A stretch of DNA of 64,000 nt from Peribacillus butanolivorans (lineage in GTDB: Bacteria; Bacillota; Bacilli; Bacillales; DSM-1321): contig NZ_LGYA01000001.1 of NCBI RefSeq assembly GCF_001273755.1, forward strand, positions 1 to 64,000, in the 5' to 3' direction. This document shows, in pieces, positions 34,347 through 42,720 of this stretch; position 1 is the first letter of the stretch; every line of letters starts with the position of its first letter. The notes beneath the pieces were generated by a model. That model was given only the letters and a program-made list of their open reading frames with translations. It was not told where the DNA came from and did not search any database. Both the position numbers and the translations under genes were made by a program.

Positions 34347-35717
34347 ATGAAAAAAACAGCACCCATTGCTAAAAATGATATTATAGAGGTTTTATTCGAA
34401 GATTTAACGCACGAAGGGGCTGGAGTAGCTAAAGTTGATGGCTATCCGATCTTTGTTCAGAACGCCCTTCCTGGTGAAAAGGCAAAAGTTAAAGTAATGA
34501 AGACAAATAAGGGTTATGGCTTCGGACGTTTGATGGAGATTATAGAAAATAGTCCATATCGAGTTGAGGTTACAACTGAAGACTTTCATAAATACGGTGG
34601 CTGTCAGCTACATCATATGAGCTATGAAGGACAGTTGGAATTCAAAGAAAAACAAGTCCGTGAAGTGATGACTCGCATTGGAAAACTTGAGGATGTGAAG
34701 GTACACCCGATAATTGGTATGGAAAACCCAACTCATTATCGTAACAAAGCCCAAGTGCCTGTTGGTGAAAAGGACGGCAAGCTAATAGCGGGATTCTTTA
34801 AACCACGGACACATGAAATTGTAGAAACGAAAGAAAGCATTATCCAAAATGAAGTGATTAGTGAAGCTGTTCAAGTTGTAAAAGAAATCATCAGTAAACT
34901 TGGTATCCCTGCTTACAATGAAAAAACCCATAAAGGTGTATTGCGTCACATTATGGCTCGTTATGGCAAGCAAACAGGCGAATTAATGATAGTACTCGTT
35001 ACAAGAACGAAAAGTATCCCTTTCATCGAAACAATCGTGAAGGAAATCGTTGAACGTCTTCCACAGGTGAAATCAATCGTCCAAAACGTAAATTCGAAGA
35101 AAACAAATGTTATCTTGGGCGACAACATGACTTTGTTATGGGGTAACGAAGTGATCTATGATTTGATCGGTGACGTGAAATTTGCGATTTCCGCAAAATC
35201 CTTTTATCAAATTAATCCTGATCAAACGAAGGTTCTTTATGATAAAGCACTTAGTTATGCTGGTCTAACGGGCGAAGAAACGGTGATTGATGCTTATTGT
35301 GGCATTGGTACCATTTCATTATTCTTAGCACAAAAAGCGAAAAAGGTTATTGGTGTGGAAGTTGTATCAGAAGCGATTGAAGATGCACGCCGCAACGCTG
35401 AATTAAATGAAATCACAAATGCAGAATTCATCGTTGGTGATGCAGGAAACGTCATTGCTGAATGGTATCAAAAGGGTAACACGGCAGACGTCATCGTTGT
35501 TGATCCACCTCGTAAAGGTTGTGAAGAATCTCTTCTAAACACAATCATTGAGATGAAACCTAAAAAGGTCGTTTATGTATCTTGTAACCCAGGAACCTTG
35601 GCACGGGACCTTCATATTTTAGAAGAAGGCGGATATAAAGCAGTTGATATCCAACCTGTCGACATGTTCCCGATGACTACACATGTTGAAAATGTAGTGT
35701 TGTTAGAATTGAAATAA
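34347..35717 (+). CDS. rlmCD: 23S rRNA (uracil-5-)-methyltransferase RlmCD
   Basis: 456 residues, RumA/TrmA family; the B. subtilis homologue YefA methylates both U747 and U1939 of 23S rRNA. An N-terminal TRAM domain covers about residues 10-68. The SAM site is [12 protein letters not shown], the catalytic loop [12 protein letters not shown]. The Cys cluster that binds 4Fe-4S in E. coli RlmD is not seen: only one Cys stands in the YGGCQLHH stretch. Terminator follows. Confidence 0.93.
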   Translation: MKKTAPIAKNDIIEVLFEDLTHEGAGVAKVDGYPIFVQNALPGEKAKVKVMKTNKGYGFGRLMEIIENSPYRVEVTTEDFHKYGGCQLHHMSYEGQLEFKEKQVREVMTRIGKLEDVKVHPIIGMENPTHYRNKAQVPVGEKDGKLIAGFFKPRTHEIVETKESIIQNEVISEAVQVVKEIISKLGIPAYNEKTHKGVLRHIMARYGKQTGELMIVLVTRTKSIPFIETIVKEIVERLPQVKSIVQNVNSKKTNVILGDNMTLLWGNEVIYDLIGDVKFAISAKSFYQINPDQTKVLYDKALSYAGLTGEETVIDAYCGIGTISLFLAQKAKKVIGVEVVSEAIEDARRNAELNEITNAEFIVGDAGNVIAEWYQKGNTADVIVVDPPRKGCEESLLNTIIEMKPKKVVYVSCNPGTLARDLHILEEGGYKAVDIQPVDMFPMTTHVENVVLLELK

Positions 35718-35723
35718 TGGTGT

Positions 35724-35756
35724 AAGTGCCCAGTCATTGGACTGGGCTTATTTTAT
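35724..35756 (+). terminator. Terminator after rlmCD
   Basis: GCCCAGTC and GACTGGGC around a 4-base loop, then TTATTTTA. Confidence 0.85.
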
Positions 35757-35798
35757 ATTGATTTATATAATTAGTGTCTTTGTTAGATAGAGATGATG

Positions 35799-35828
35799 AA
35801 GCAGGACCCATTAAGGGCTCTGCTTTTT
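35799..35828 (+). terminator. Orphan terminator-like hairpin
   Basis: AAGCAGGACCC and GGGCTCTGCTTTTT with a 5-base loop and one mismatch. No gene lies between it and the rlmCD terminator 45 bases upstream, so it may mark a lost gene or a small RNA end. Confidence 0.5.
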
Positions 35829-35968
35829 AAATGTGGTGTCAAAAATTGTAGTAAGGGTGCTGAGGAAAAAAATTTTACAGGTATATTCTTGACGTTCTAA
35901 CTTGGACATATATTAGGGAATATCGAATATCGAATGGGAGGTAAGGTGATTTTATTAAATTCCAAAAA

Positions 35969-36520
35969 GTGATGGCTGTAATCGTTGGTAGCTTTTTGAT
36001 AGGTATTGGAATTAATGGTTTTTTAGTTCCATATCATTTAATAGATGGCGGTGTTATTGGAATTGCTCTTATTATTCATTATTTTTTGGGCTTTCAAACG
36101 GGGTTATCCATGTTAGTTCTTAGTATTCCTTTATTTATATATGCTTGGTGTTATGAGCGTCACTTTTTCTATAGCAGCATCCATGGATTACTTTTGACTT
36201 CTCTTTTTATGGATTGGTTGAGTCCATTAAAAAAGGCATTTTCTATTTCCATTCTCAGTAGTTCGTTAATTGGCGGAGCTATCATTGGGCTAGGCATAGG
36301 GCTTATGCTTCGATATGAGACAAGCAGCGGAGGAACAGATTTGTTAGCAAAATTCATTTCCAAATCTTCCTCCATAGATATTGCTATAGTTATTATTGTC
36401 ATCGATACACTCATTATTACAGCTGCCGTCTTTATCTTAGGTATGAGAATTTTTCTTTTTTCATGTCTGACGATTGTCATTATTGGACTGATTACATCAC
36501 TTATGAAAGTGAGGGATTAA
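35969..36520 (+). CDS. Short YitT-family membrane protein
   Basis: 183 residues, about five transmembrane segments, with the YitT/DUF161 features INGFLVPYHLIDGGVIGIAL near the start and RYETSSGGTDLLAKFI near residue 120. Typical YitT proteins run to about 280 residues with a C-terminal DUF2179 domain; that domain is absent here. Start uncertain: GTG 35969 and ATG 35972 have no Shine-Dalgarno, whereas GGGAGGTAAGGTGA lies before an in-frame ATT at 35954, with a stop at 35942. Function unknown. Confidence 0.75.
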   Translation: MMAVIVGSFLIGIGINGFLVPYHLIDGGVIGIALIIHYFLGFQTGLSMLVLSIPLFIYAWCYERHFFYSSIHGLLLTSLFMDWLSPLKKAFSISILSSSLIGGAIIGLGIGLMLRYETSSGGTDLLAKFISKSSSIDIAIVIIVIDTLIITAAVFILGMRIFLFSCLTIVIIGLITSLMKVRD

Positions 36521-36552
36521 ATTTTCTTATCAATCCAAAAGTATAAAATAAA

Positions 36553-37413
36553 TTAGTTTTTTAAGATGAAGGCTACATGGTCAATTGCCTTTTGTAATTT
36601 TTCACTATTTTTGCTATACATTTCTTTAGCTTCTTTTGATTCAGTTCCAAGGGCAAATAACTCTAAGTCTGCTTGGCATTTTTTCAAAGTTGCGAGCATC
36701 AAAGGCTTTTCTTGTGGAGATGGCACTTTAATTTTATCATCAAAAAGATCCACGTTTAATTCACCATTGGAATTTGCTTGTCCAAGAAAGACATTCTCGA
36801 TGGTTACGCCTAGCTTATCCAATTCGGTTTTCAACCAATTTCGGTTTAGGCCAATCGTGGAAAGTGGTTCATCAAGGATTTCTCCATCCATAATGACAGT
36901 CTGAGCCTCCTTGACTGAAGCAACTGCCAGATTCAAATCTTTTGCTGTTAAAGGTTGATTTTGCTTTTTTAACATAACCGAAAAGTCACCGTTTGCTTCT
37001 AACAAACCAAACTCAACATCAGCTACATCAAAGACATCCTTCTTTCGGAGTAACCCTAACAATTCATCAGTTGTATACTTTTCCTTTTTTAAATTGTCTT
37101 CCATGACTTTTCCATCTTTAATAAACACTGAGGCTTTTCCTTCCACAAGATCACGAATAGTTTTGCTTTTCAAAGAAACTAATCCTGCTATAAAAGGTGC
37201 GAGTGCAAAAACGAGAATAGAAAGCACCCCATTTATAATACTTCCTTCAACCTTTGTGGCTAACTCTGCCCCAACGTTCCCGATGGTTATGCCAGTGACA
37301 TATTCAAAAAAGGAAAGCTGAGATATCTGTTTTTTACCTAACCATTTTGTGATTAAAAAAAGGACAATTAAAAAAAATAGTGACCGTAAAACGATTTGTA
37401 ACCATTCAGGCAT
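36553..37413 (-). CDS. DUF421+DUF1657 membrane protein (2Duf type)
   Basis: 286 residues. Two to three N-terminal helices and the DUF421/YetF domain (FFEYVTGITIGNVGAELAT) extend to about residue 230. The last 50 residues (LATLKKCQADLELFALGTE and on) align with the two separate DUF1657 proteins of this cluster. This domain pair is the one called 2Duf in the spoVA2mob heat-resistance operon literature, as I recall it. Last gene of the seven-gene spore cluster. GGAGGTG stands before its ATG. Confidence 0.87.
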   Translation of the reverse strand: MPEWLQIVLRSLFFLIVLFLITKWLGKKQISQLSFFEYVTGITIGNVGAELATKVEGSIINGVLSILVFALAPFIAGLVSLKSKTIRDLVEGKASVFIKDGKVMEDNLKKEKYTTDELLGLLRKKDVFDVADVEFGLLEANGDFSVMLKKQNQPLTAKDLNLAVASVKEAQTVIMDGEILDEPLSTIGLNRNWLKTELDKLGVTIENVFLGQANSNGELNVDLFDDKIKVPSPQEKPLMLATLKKCQADLELFALGTESKEAKEMYSKNSEKLQKAIDHVAFILKN

Positions 37414-37445
37414 TACTTAGCACCTCCTGCAAATCATAGGTTTAA

Positions 37446-37652
37446 TCAAAAACCCTTATATTGTGGTTCCTCTCGTTCTAATTCTCCAACACGCTTGTGT
37501 ACATCCTTCATCACTTCATTCACTACCATCATCGTTTCATGCAGGATACGTTTCGATTCATCATCTTGAGTTCGGAGTGCAAGGCTAGATAAACCAGCTT
37601 CTACACCCTTAAGGCTGGCGACACATTGTTTCACTTCAGATGCAATAGTCAT
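37446..37652 (-). CDS. DUF1657 protein, second copy
   Basis: 68 residues, helical, EVKQCVASLKGVEAGLSSLA at the start and ending EEPQYKGF. Same family as the first gene of the cluster (40072-40275), with the shared EEPQYK tail. Function unknown; found in spoVA2mob-type operons. Confidence 0.87.
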   Translation of the reverse strand: MTIASEVKQCVASLKGVEAGLSSLALRTQDDESKRILHETMMVVNEVMKDVHKRVGELEREEPQYKGF

Positions 37653-37664
37653 CCTATATTCTCC

Positions 37665-38018
37665 TTATCCTTTTGGTTTAAAAATAATAGCTCCTATCAT
37701 TCCGAAAATAATTGCCGCTGATATCCCGGCACTAGTTACTTCAAACATTCCTGAAATTACACCAATTAAGCCATGCTTTTCTGCCTCGGCCATTGCCCCA
37801 TGCACAAGCGAATTCCCGAAACTTGTAATGGGGATCGTTGCGCCTGCACCTGCAAAATCAATAAATGGTTCGTATAAACCAAACCCATCTAAAAGAGCTC
37901 CCACTACAACAAAGGTACTTAATGTATGGGCGGGTGTTAGCTTGAATACATCAAACATTATTTGCCCGATTACACAAATAAAGCCTCCTACAACAAAAGC
38001 CCAAAAATAAATCATCAT
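37665..38018 (-). CDS. spoVAE: Stage V sporulation protein AE (SpoVAE)
   Basis: 117 residues, three to four transmembrane segments; part of the SpoVA channel in the spore inner membrane that moves dipicolinic acid. Paralogous in layout to SpoVAC: both carry GAGxTxPxTxFGNxxxxxA (here [19 protein letters not shown] near residue 56). Two ATGs stand in tandem (38018, 38015). It starts 2 bases past the spoVAD stop. Confidence 0.92.
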   Translation of the reverse strand: MMIYFWAFVVGGFICVIGQIMFDVFKLTPAHTLSTFVVVGALLDGFGLYEPFIDFAGAGATIPITSFGNSLVHGAMAEAEKHGLIGVISGMFEVTSAGISAAIIFGMIGAIIFKPKG

Positions 38019-38020
38019 TG

Positions 38021-39031
38021 CTATTCACCACCATATTCAATCGAAACGGCATGGGCGATACATGGAATCGTCTCGCTTTGCTGAAAGGATAGAGGAGATA
38101 ATAATGCGCCGGTAGCCACGACTAACATACGTTTGAAATCTCCCTTTTTCATGCGGTTTAATAAATGCCCATATACAACCGTTGCTGAACATCCTGGTCC
38201 ACTGGCTCCGGATAAAACTGGTTGCCCCTCTCTATAAATCATTAATCCGCAATCCTTATACTGTTCTTCACGTATAGGGGTTCCATGTTTTTTAAATAAT
38301 TCTAATGAAGCTTTTTGCCCAATCTTTCCTAAATCTCCGGTTACAATCAAATCATAATAGGAAGGGTCGATGTTTCGTTCTCTTAGATGGGTCTCAATTG
38401 TATCGACAGCTGCTGGAGCCATGGCTCCTCCCATATTAAATGGATCGGTCAATCCCATGTCAATGACCCGGCCGATTGTGGCTGAAGTAACTCGAGGGCC
38501 TTTTCCGGAACTACTTAATAAGGCAACTCCTGCACCCGTAACGGTCCATTGGGCAGTGGGAGGCTTTTGACCGCCGTATTCAGTTGGGTAACGGAACTGC
38601 TTTTCAACAGCGGTGTTATGACTAGAAGCACCTGTTAACAGATAATCCGCTCCTTTAGTGTTAACAAGGTAAGCACCGAGGGCAAGTCCTTCCATAGAGG
38701 TAGAACACGCTCCAAACAAGCCGAGATAGGGTGTACCCAAAGTTCGACAGGCAAAACTTGTAGGTGTTATTTGATTAATGAGGTCGCCGCCAAGGAAAAA
38801 CTGAATCTGATCTTTTTGAAGGCCTGCCTTTTCGATTGCTTTTGTACTTGCTTCTTCTATGAGGACTTTGTGAGCCTTTTCATAGGAATCTTGATTTATC
38901 CATAAATCGGAATGAAGTAAATCAAAATCATCTGCAAGTAATCCTTCAGCTTCAAATGGTCCCCCGACAGTTCCTGTGGAGAGTATGACAGGTTTTTGAT
39001 CGAAAACCCATGTACGATGACCCGTCAGCAT
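38021..39031 (-). CDS. spoVAD: Stage V sporulation protein AD (SpoVAD)
   Basis: 336 residues, thiolase-fold protein that binds dipicolinic acid and works with the SpoVAC/AE membrane subunits. [14 protein letters not shown] carries the thiolase-type Cys; [20 protein letters not shown] and [20 protein letters not shown] are strongly conserved. Start ATG 39031 (TAATG overlap with the spoVAC stop) follows GGGGTGG; the longer in-frame ATG at 39046 lies upstream of that site. Confidence 0.94.
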   Translation of the reverse strand: MLTGHRTWVFDQKPVILSTGTVGGPFEAEGLLADDFDLLHSDLWINQDSYEKAHKVLIEEASTKAIEKAGLQKDQIQFFLGGDLINQITPTSFACRTLGTPYLGLFGACSTSMEGLALGAYLVNTKGADYLLTGASSHNTAVEKQFRYPTEYGGQKPPTAQWTVTGAGVALLSSSGKGPRVTSATIGRVIDMGLTDPFNMGGAMAPAAVDTIETHLRERNIDPSYYDLIVTGDLGKIGQKASLELFKKHGTPIREEQYKDCGLMIYREGQPVLSGASGPGCSATVVYGHLLNRMKKGDFKRMLVVATGALLSPLSFQQSETIPCIAHAVSIEYGGE

Positions 39032-39510
39032 TATAAACCACCCCATTGAATAAGAATTGTTTTAATCAGAGCAACAATAAAAGCGGAAAAAACGCCGAAT
39101 AAGATGACGGAGCCTGCCAATTTAAACATATTACCACCAACTCCTAAAACAAATCCTTCTGTTCGATGTTCAATAGCGGCTGATATGACAGCATTCCCGA
39201 ATCCTGTAAGCGGTACTGTAGATCCAGCTCCCCCAAATTGAGCGATTCGGTCATATACTCCAAATCCAGTAAGAAGCATAGCAATGAAAATTAGCGTTCC
39301 TGCAGTGGGGTTCCCAGCCGTTTGATCTGTGAAATCAAAGTAATGAATATAAAGATTTTGAATAAACTGCCCGATAAGGCAAATTATTCCACCTGTTATA
39401 AAAGCTTTAATGCAATTTAGTAGTACTGGTCTTTTTGTTTCCAGTTGGGTTTGAAGTTGCTGATATTCTTGTTGGACAGGGGTTAATTTTTTCTTTTTAT
39501 TATTTGACAT
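39031..39510 (-). CDS. spoVAC: Stage V sporulation protein AC (SpoVAC)
   Basis: 159 residues with a Lys-rich N-terminus and about four transmembrane segments; SpoVAC of B. subtilis acts as a mechanosensitive channel for dipicolinic acid. GAGSTVPLTGFGNAVISAA is the family signature near residue 95. AGGTG stands before the start at 39510. Confidence 0.93.
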   Translation of the reverse strand: MSNNKKKKLTPVQQEYQQLQTQLETKRPVLLNCIKAFITGGIICLIGQFIQNLYIHYFDFTDQTAGNPTAGTLIFIAMLLTGFGVYDRIAQFGGAGSTVPLTGFGNAVISAAIEHRTEGFVLGVGGNMFKLAGSVILFGVFSAFIVALIKTILIQWGGL

Positions 39511-39530
39511 GCTTGTATCACCTCTTCCAT

Positions 39531-40001
39531 CTACGTTTGTTCCTTCATTAAACTTTTGATTTTTTTAAAGTCTTTTTTCAGTGAGTCCATCTTAGTCTTA
39601 TCTTTTTCGAGCTTTTGTTCCAACTGGTCAAGTTCTAAAAACATCTTTTGGTCAGTTGAGATAAGAATTTTATAATCTGGGAACATGTTTTCTAAGTCTG
39701 ATTGTGCTTGTTTTTTAACGCTCTTTAAACGTAAACGATCAAAATTATCTACTTTGACTGCCACTAACAATTCCTTATCGCTATTTACGGCTTTTACATC
39801 CGAAACCTCTTCCTCTGCTAATAGCCTATCTTTAGCTTGATTGGCCACGGATTGCTTTATTGGACTGCTAGTATGTACCTTCGAAATATTCAAGTTTTTA
39901 TTATTATCCATTTGATTCGAATTTCCGGAACATCCTGAGACAAACCCGATAACAGTTATTAAAAAAAGGAATGTTTTTAATGTCTTCATTTTGTATTTCA
40001 A
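39531..40001 (-). CDS. YhcN/YlaJ-like spore lipoprotein
   Basis: 156 residues with lipobox VSGC (Cys24) after a hydrophobic LFLITVIGF core, a YhcN/YlaJ-type domain (AEEEVSDVKAVNSDKELLVAV) and a Lys-rich coiled-coil tail. The TTG at 40001 is chosen as start because GAGGAGG stands exactly 7 bases before it; the ATG four codons on is 19 bases away. Second gene of the spore cluster. Confidence 0.8.
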   Translation of the reverse strand: MKYKMKTLKTFLFLITVIGFVSGCSGNSNQMDNNKNLNISKVHTSSPIKQSVANQAKDRLLAEEEVSDVKAVNSDKELLVAVKVDNFDRLRLKSVKKQAQSDLENMFPDYKILISTDQKMFLELDQLEQKLEKDKTKMDSLKKDFKKIKSLMKEQT

Positions 40002-40030
40002 GGAATTGCCTCCTCAAATTAAAGATATAA

Positions 40031-40061
40031 AAAAAGGTTGGTTGTCTCAACCAACCTTTTT
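40031..40061 (-). terminator. Terminator inside the spore cluster
   Basis: AAAAAGGTTGGTTG (40031-40044) and CAACCAACCTTTTT (40048-40061) form a perfect 14-bp stem with a 3-base loop. On the minus strand it follows the first DUF1657 gene with a seven-T run, before the lipoprotein gene. Confidence 0.85.
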
Positions 40062-40071
40062 ATATGATTAC

Positions 40072-40275
40072 TTATTGCTTATATTGTGGTTCTTCTTGCT
40101 CAATCTGATCAATACGAGGAGAAACGCTGTCAACAATCGATTGTGTTTGTTGAGCAGCTTGTTGATAAAGTTGTTTGGCTTGCTCGTTGTCCGTTGAAAG
40201 GGCGAAGGTCTCGAAGCTTGCTTGAGCACTTTTTAGTCCTGCTAAAGTCGTTTTAACATCACTGATTACTGTCAT
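40072..40275 (-). CDS. DUF1657 protein, first copy
   Basis: 67 residues, helical, ending EEPQYKQ. First gene of the spoVA2mob-type cluster. A strong AAGGAGGT stands 8 bases before the ATG. A strong terminator follows it, so it is probably made in excess of the downstream genes. A possible sigma-G promoter on the minus strand is GAATG (40380-40376) and CAATCTA (40359-40353) with a 16-base spacer; weak. Confidence 0.87.
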   Translation of the reverse strand: MTVISDVKTTLAGLKSAQASFETFALSTDNEQAKQLYQQAAQQTQSIVDSVSPRIDQIEQEEPQYKQ

Positions 40276-40483
40276 GGGTGTTACCTCCTTGGTTTTTAAC
40301 TGCCTTTTTAGAATAACGAAATATCAATTTTTATATACCTACCAATATTCTCTAGATTGTGAAAAATTGTGATTTCATTCCCTTGTTAGCTTAAAAATCG
40401 CATGGTCTTGAGGATGAAACTTGATAAGGTTTATAAAATAATTTGTTTCCGATTCAAATTATTTTTTTTGAGGGGGTTTAGTT

Positions 40484-40690
40484 TTGCTTCTTCAGTATAA
40501 AAAGGTAGCAAACATCAATCGGCTGATACTTCTTCAAGTAACCCGTATTACTGAAGAACAAGTTATCAGTATACGGCGGATGTGGCTTTAGCGCCTGATG
40601 GAAACAGTTTGTTTTCATGAAAGTTTACTGCCACTGTTTCGTCAAGTAATGGTTGGTATATGTAAACTGGTGGTGTGCCGGGGGAACTGA
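40484..40690 (+). pseudogene. Short reading frame broken by one TAG
   Basis: From TTG 40484 (after GAGGGGG at 40470-40476) the frame runs 35 codons to TAG at 40589, then 32 more codons in the same frame to TGA at 40688. The translation (LLLQYKKVANINRLILL, ITEEQVISIRRMW, LMETVCFHESLLPLFRQ) looks protein-like, but I recognise no family. It could be a decayed gene or chance. Confidence 0.25.
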
Positions 40691-40760
40691 GCAGTTTTTG
40701 TGTGTAAAAAAGTAAAGGGACTGAGTTCGATTATTTAAGGGGAATTGCGCTTATCTATAT

Positions 40761-40780
40761 TTAATCAAACGATTGATTAA
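40761..40780. promoter_or_regulatory. Operator-like dyad, copy 1
   Basis: TTAATCAAACGATTGATTAA: 8-bp arms around ACGA. The same 20 bases recur, reverse-complemented, at 45952-45971. The form resembles TetR-family operators. It lies about 150 bp upstream of the amt-operon promoter. Confidence 0.5.
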
Positions 40781-40845
40781 TAGCTGGAATAGTAATAAAT
40801 ATGGGGAGATAGCTAGCTTTTTTGTATGTAAGGGGGCCAGCTATT
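40779..40845 (+). other. Competing stem-loops
   Basis: CCAGCTATT (40837-40845) can pair perfectly with AATAGCTGG (40779-40787) or, with one mismatch, with ATAGCTAGC (40809-40817). The two pairings exclude each other, an attenuator-like layout. Confidence 0.35.
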
Positions 40846-40926
40846 TAAACAAATAAGTGCATTGTACGATTCAATTATTCACTCTAATTTAAAAACTGCC
40901 ATAGTGTTTTTGAATTTTTTAAAAAG

Positions 40927-40955
40927 TTGACTCAATTCAGAATTATACATATAAT
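40927..40955 (+). promoter_or_regulatory. Sigma-A promoter for the amt operon
   Basis: TTGACT (40927-40932), a 17-bp spacer and a perfect TATAAT (40950-40955), 41 bases before the first gene. Confidence 0.82.
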
Positions 40956-40996
40956 CATATTAAAGCTAACGTGATAACGTGAGGTGATATAACATT

Positions 40997-41410
40997 ATGA
41001 TGATTTTGGACGATTTGTATAATAGAGTAGTTTTTCAAATTTCGTTGGAAGAAGTAATGAAAGTTCTGCAAGGAATCAAGAGCAAACAAGAGTCGGAGAT
41101 TGAATCAATGAAAACTAGGATACATAAATACGAGCAAAAGCGAAGAGCAGAGGAAGCGTGGTATCAATCGCTATCCCCATTTAAACGGTTTTTTACGGGA
41201 CGGGCTCCGAGCCATCATCAGGCTGTAGAGCATTTGGTGAATGTTAAAGAAAGATATATCAAAATTGAGAGTATAAAACAAAAGGTCGCTATTATAAATG
41301 AGGCGATTCGCTTACTGGAAGCAGACCCGGAAAAACGTGAAATAATATTGCCACCTACCATCATAGAAGAGATAAAGGCTTGGCGGAAAGCGGAGGGACT
41401 ACCAATATGA
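40997..41410 (+). CDS. Unknown coiled-coil protein upstream of amt
   Basis: 137 residues, no family recognised. Predicted mostly helical and charged, with coiled-coil stretches at about 15-55 and 80-110 and a conserved-looking basic centre (SPFKRFFTGRAPSHHQA). No signal peptide or membrane segment. GAGGTGAT precedes the ATG. Its end overlaps the amt start (ATGA) and it shares the promoter, so it may regulate or bind the transporter; this is inference only. Confidence 0.7.
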   Translation: MMILDDLYNRVVFQISLEEVMKVLQGIKSKQESEIESMKTRIHKYEQKRRAEEAWYQSLSPFKRFFTGRAPSHHQAVEHLVNVKERYIKIESIKQKVAIINEAIRLLEADPEKREIILPPTIIEEIKAWRKAEGLPI

Positions 41411-42684
41411 CATTAGAAACGTTAAATGCTGGATTGGATACAATCTGGGTTGTTCTGACAGCAGCCATGATTCTATTAATGGAGGGCGGCTTTGCCTTAT
41501 TAGAGGCAGGGTTTGTTCGTACTAAGAATAATGTTAACATCATTATGAAGGTTTTTGCTGATATTACGATTGGTACGCTTTGTTATTTCGTAGTAGGTTT
41601 TGGGTTAATGTATGGGACGGATTTAATAGGGAGTATCGGGACGAGTGGTTTTATGCTGAAAGGTGATTTGTCGCACATTGATTTGACCATTTCAATAGAT
41701 GCATTTTGGCTATTTCAAGGGGCGTTTGTTATTGCGGTAATCTCCATCGTTTCCGGAGCCGTTGCGGAAAGGATTAATTTTCGCGCGTACCTTATCTATG
41801 TGGTCATGATGACGGCGTTTATCTATCCGATTGCCGGTCACTGGGTATGGGGCGGCGGCTGGCTAAGTGAGTTAGGGATGCAGGATTTTGCAGGCTCGGC
41901 GGTCATTCATGCACTAGGTGGTTTTTCTGCACTGGCAGCAGCCATGGTGATTGGTCCGAGAGTGGGGAAATTTCCGTCAGAGGGACCTAGTTCTATTTCT
42001 CTGCCTAGTAATCTCCCGTTGGCATCGGTTGGAGCGTTCCTCTTATGGTTCGGCTGGTTTGGGTTTAATGCAGGAAGTACTCTGCAGGCTACAGATGGTC
42101 GTATCGGACATATTGCTATTGTCACGATGCTCTCAGCCGCATCAGGTGGTGCAGGTACTATGCTTTATACGTTATTTCGCTATGGACGATCAGATGCTCC
42201 GTCCGTCATCAATGGTTCACTAGCAGGACTTGTTGGGATTACAGCTGGCTGCGCTTTCGTTAGTGATATTGCTGCGATCCTAATTGGGGCAGTTTCCGGA
42301 ATGCTTATGATAGCAGCAACTAACTGGTTAGAAGCCCGTAAGATTGACGATCCAGTGGGTGCCTTTCCTGTCCATGCGGCTTCTGGTATGTTTGGAACAA
42401 TAGCTGTAGGTCTTTTTGCTACAGAAGGTGGTCTATTTACAGGTGGAGGATGGCATTTACTTAAGGTTCAAACGTTGGGATTAATGGTATTGTGTATTTG
42501 GGGATTTGTATTAACATGGATGGTTTTTAAAATCATCAATATTTGGGTACCAATTCGGTCTACGGATGAAGAAGAAGAGCTAGGCCTGGATATCAGCTAT
42601 CATGGTATCATGGCCACTCATACCTCTCCAGAGTTTATTAAGTCAGAGAATTACTTTAAGCAGGAAGAAGAGGTAAAAAGGTAA
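41407..42684 (+). CDS. amt: Ammonium transporter Amt
   Basis: 425 residues, about 11 transmembrane helices, Amt/MEP/Rh family. The pore histidine pair is in SAVIHALGG and FPVHAASG. AGHWVWGGGWL, FGWFGFNAGS and SGAVAERINFR are family signatures. An acidic C-terminal tail (DEEEELGLDISYHG) is the region that contacts PII proteins in relatives. Start ATG 41407 follows GGAGGGA (41392-41398). There is no glnK/nrgB next to it; instead it is flanked by two small orphan genes. Confidence 0.94.
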   Translation: MTLETLNAGLDTIWVVLTAAMILLMEGGFALLEAGFVRTKNNVNIIMKVFADITIGTLCYFVVGFGLMYGTDLIGSIGTSGFMLKGDLSHIDLTISIDAFWLFQGAFVIAVISIVSGAVAERINFRAYLIYVVMMTAFIYPIAGHWVWGGGWLSELGMQDFAGSAVIHALGGFSALAAAMVIGPRVGKFPSEGPSSISLPSNLPLASVGAFLLWFGWFGFNAGSTLQATDGRIGHIAIVTMLSAASGGAGTMLYTLFRYGRSDAPSVINGSLAGLVGITAGCAFVSDIAAILIGAVSGMLMIAATNWLEARKIDDPVGAFPVHAASGMFGTIAVGLFATEGGLFTGGGWHLLKVQTLGLMVLCIWGFVLTWMVFKIINIWVPIRSTDEEEELGLDISYHGIMATHTSPEFIKSENYFKQEEEVKR

Positions 42685-42720
42685 GATTTATCTTAGAATA
42701 GAGTAAGAGGTGATTTATAA

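Larger units (their letters stand above)
40276..40996. other. 720-bp gene-poor region upstream of amt
   Basis: No intact gene is visible. It holds several inverted repeats (TTCTTCAGTA at 40491 with TACTGAAGAA at 40549; GAAACAGT near 40603 with ACTGTTTC near 40636), a TAG-interrupted frame (40484-40690), an operator-like dyad (40761-40780), competing hairpins (40779-40845) and the sigma-A promoter for the amt genes. Confidence 0.6.

Noticed and set aside
35889..35914. TTGACG and TATATT as a promoter for the YitT-like gene
   Set aside because: The spacer is only 14 bp; the nearby AATATCG direct repeat is too short to interpret.
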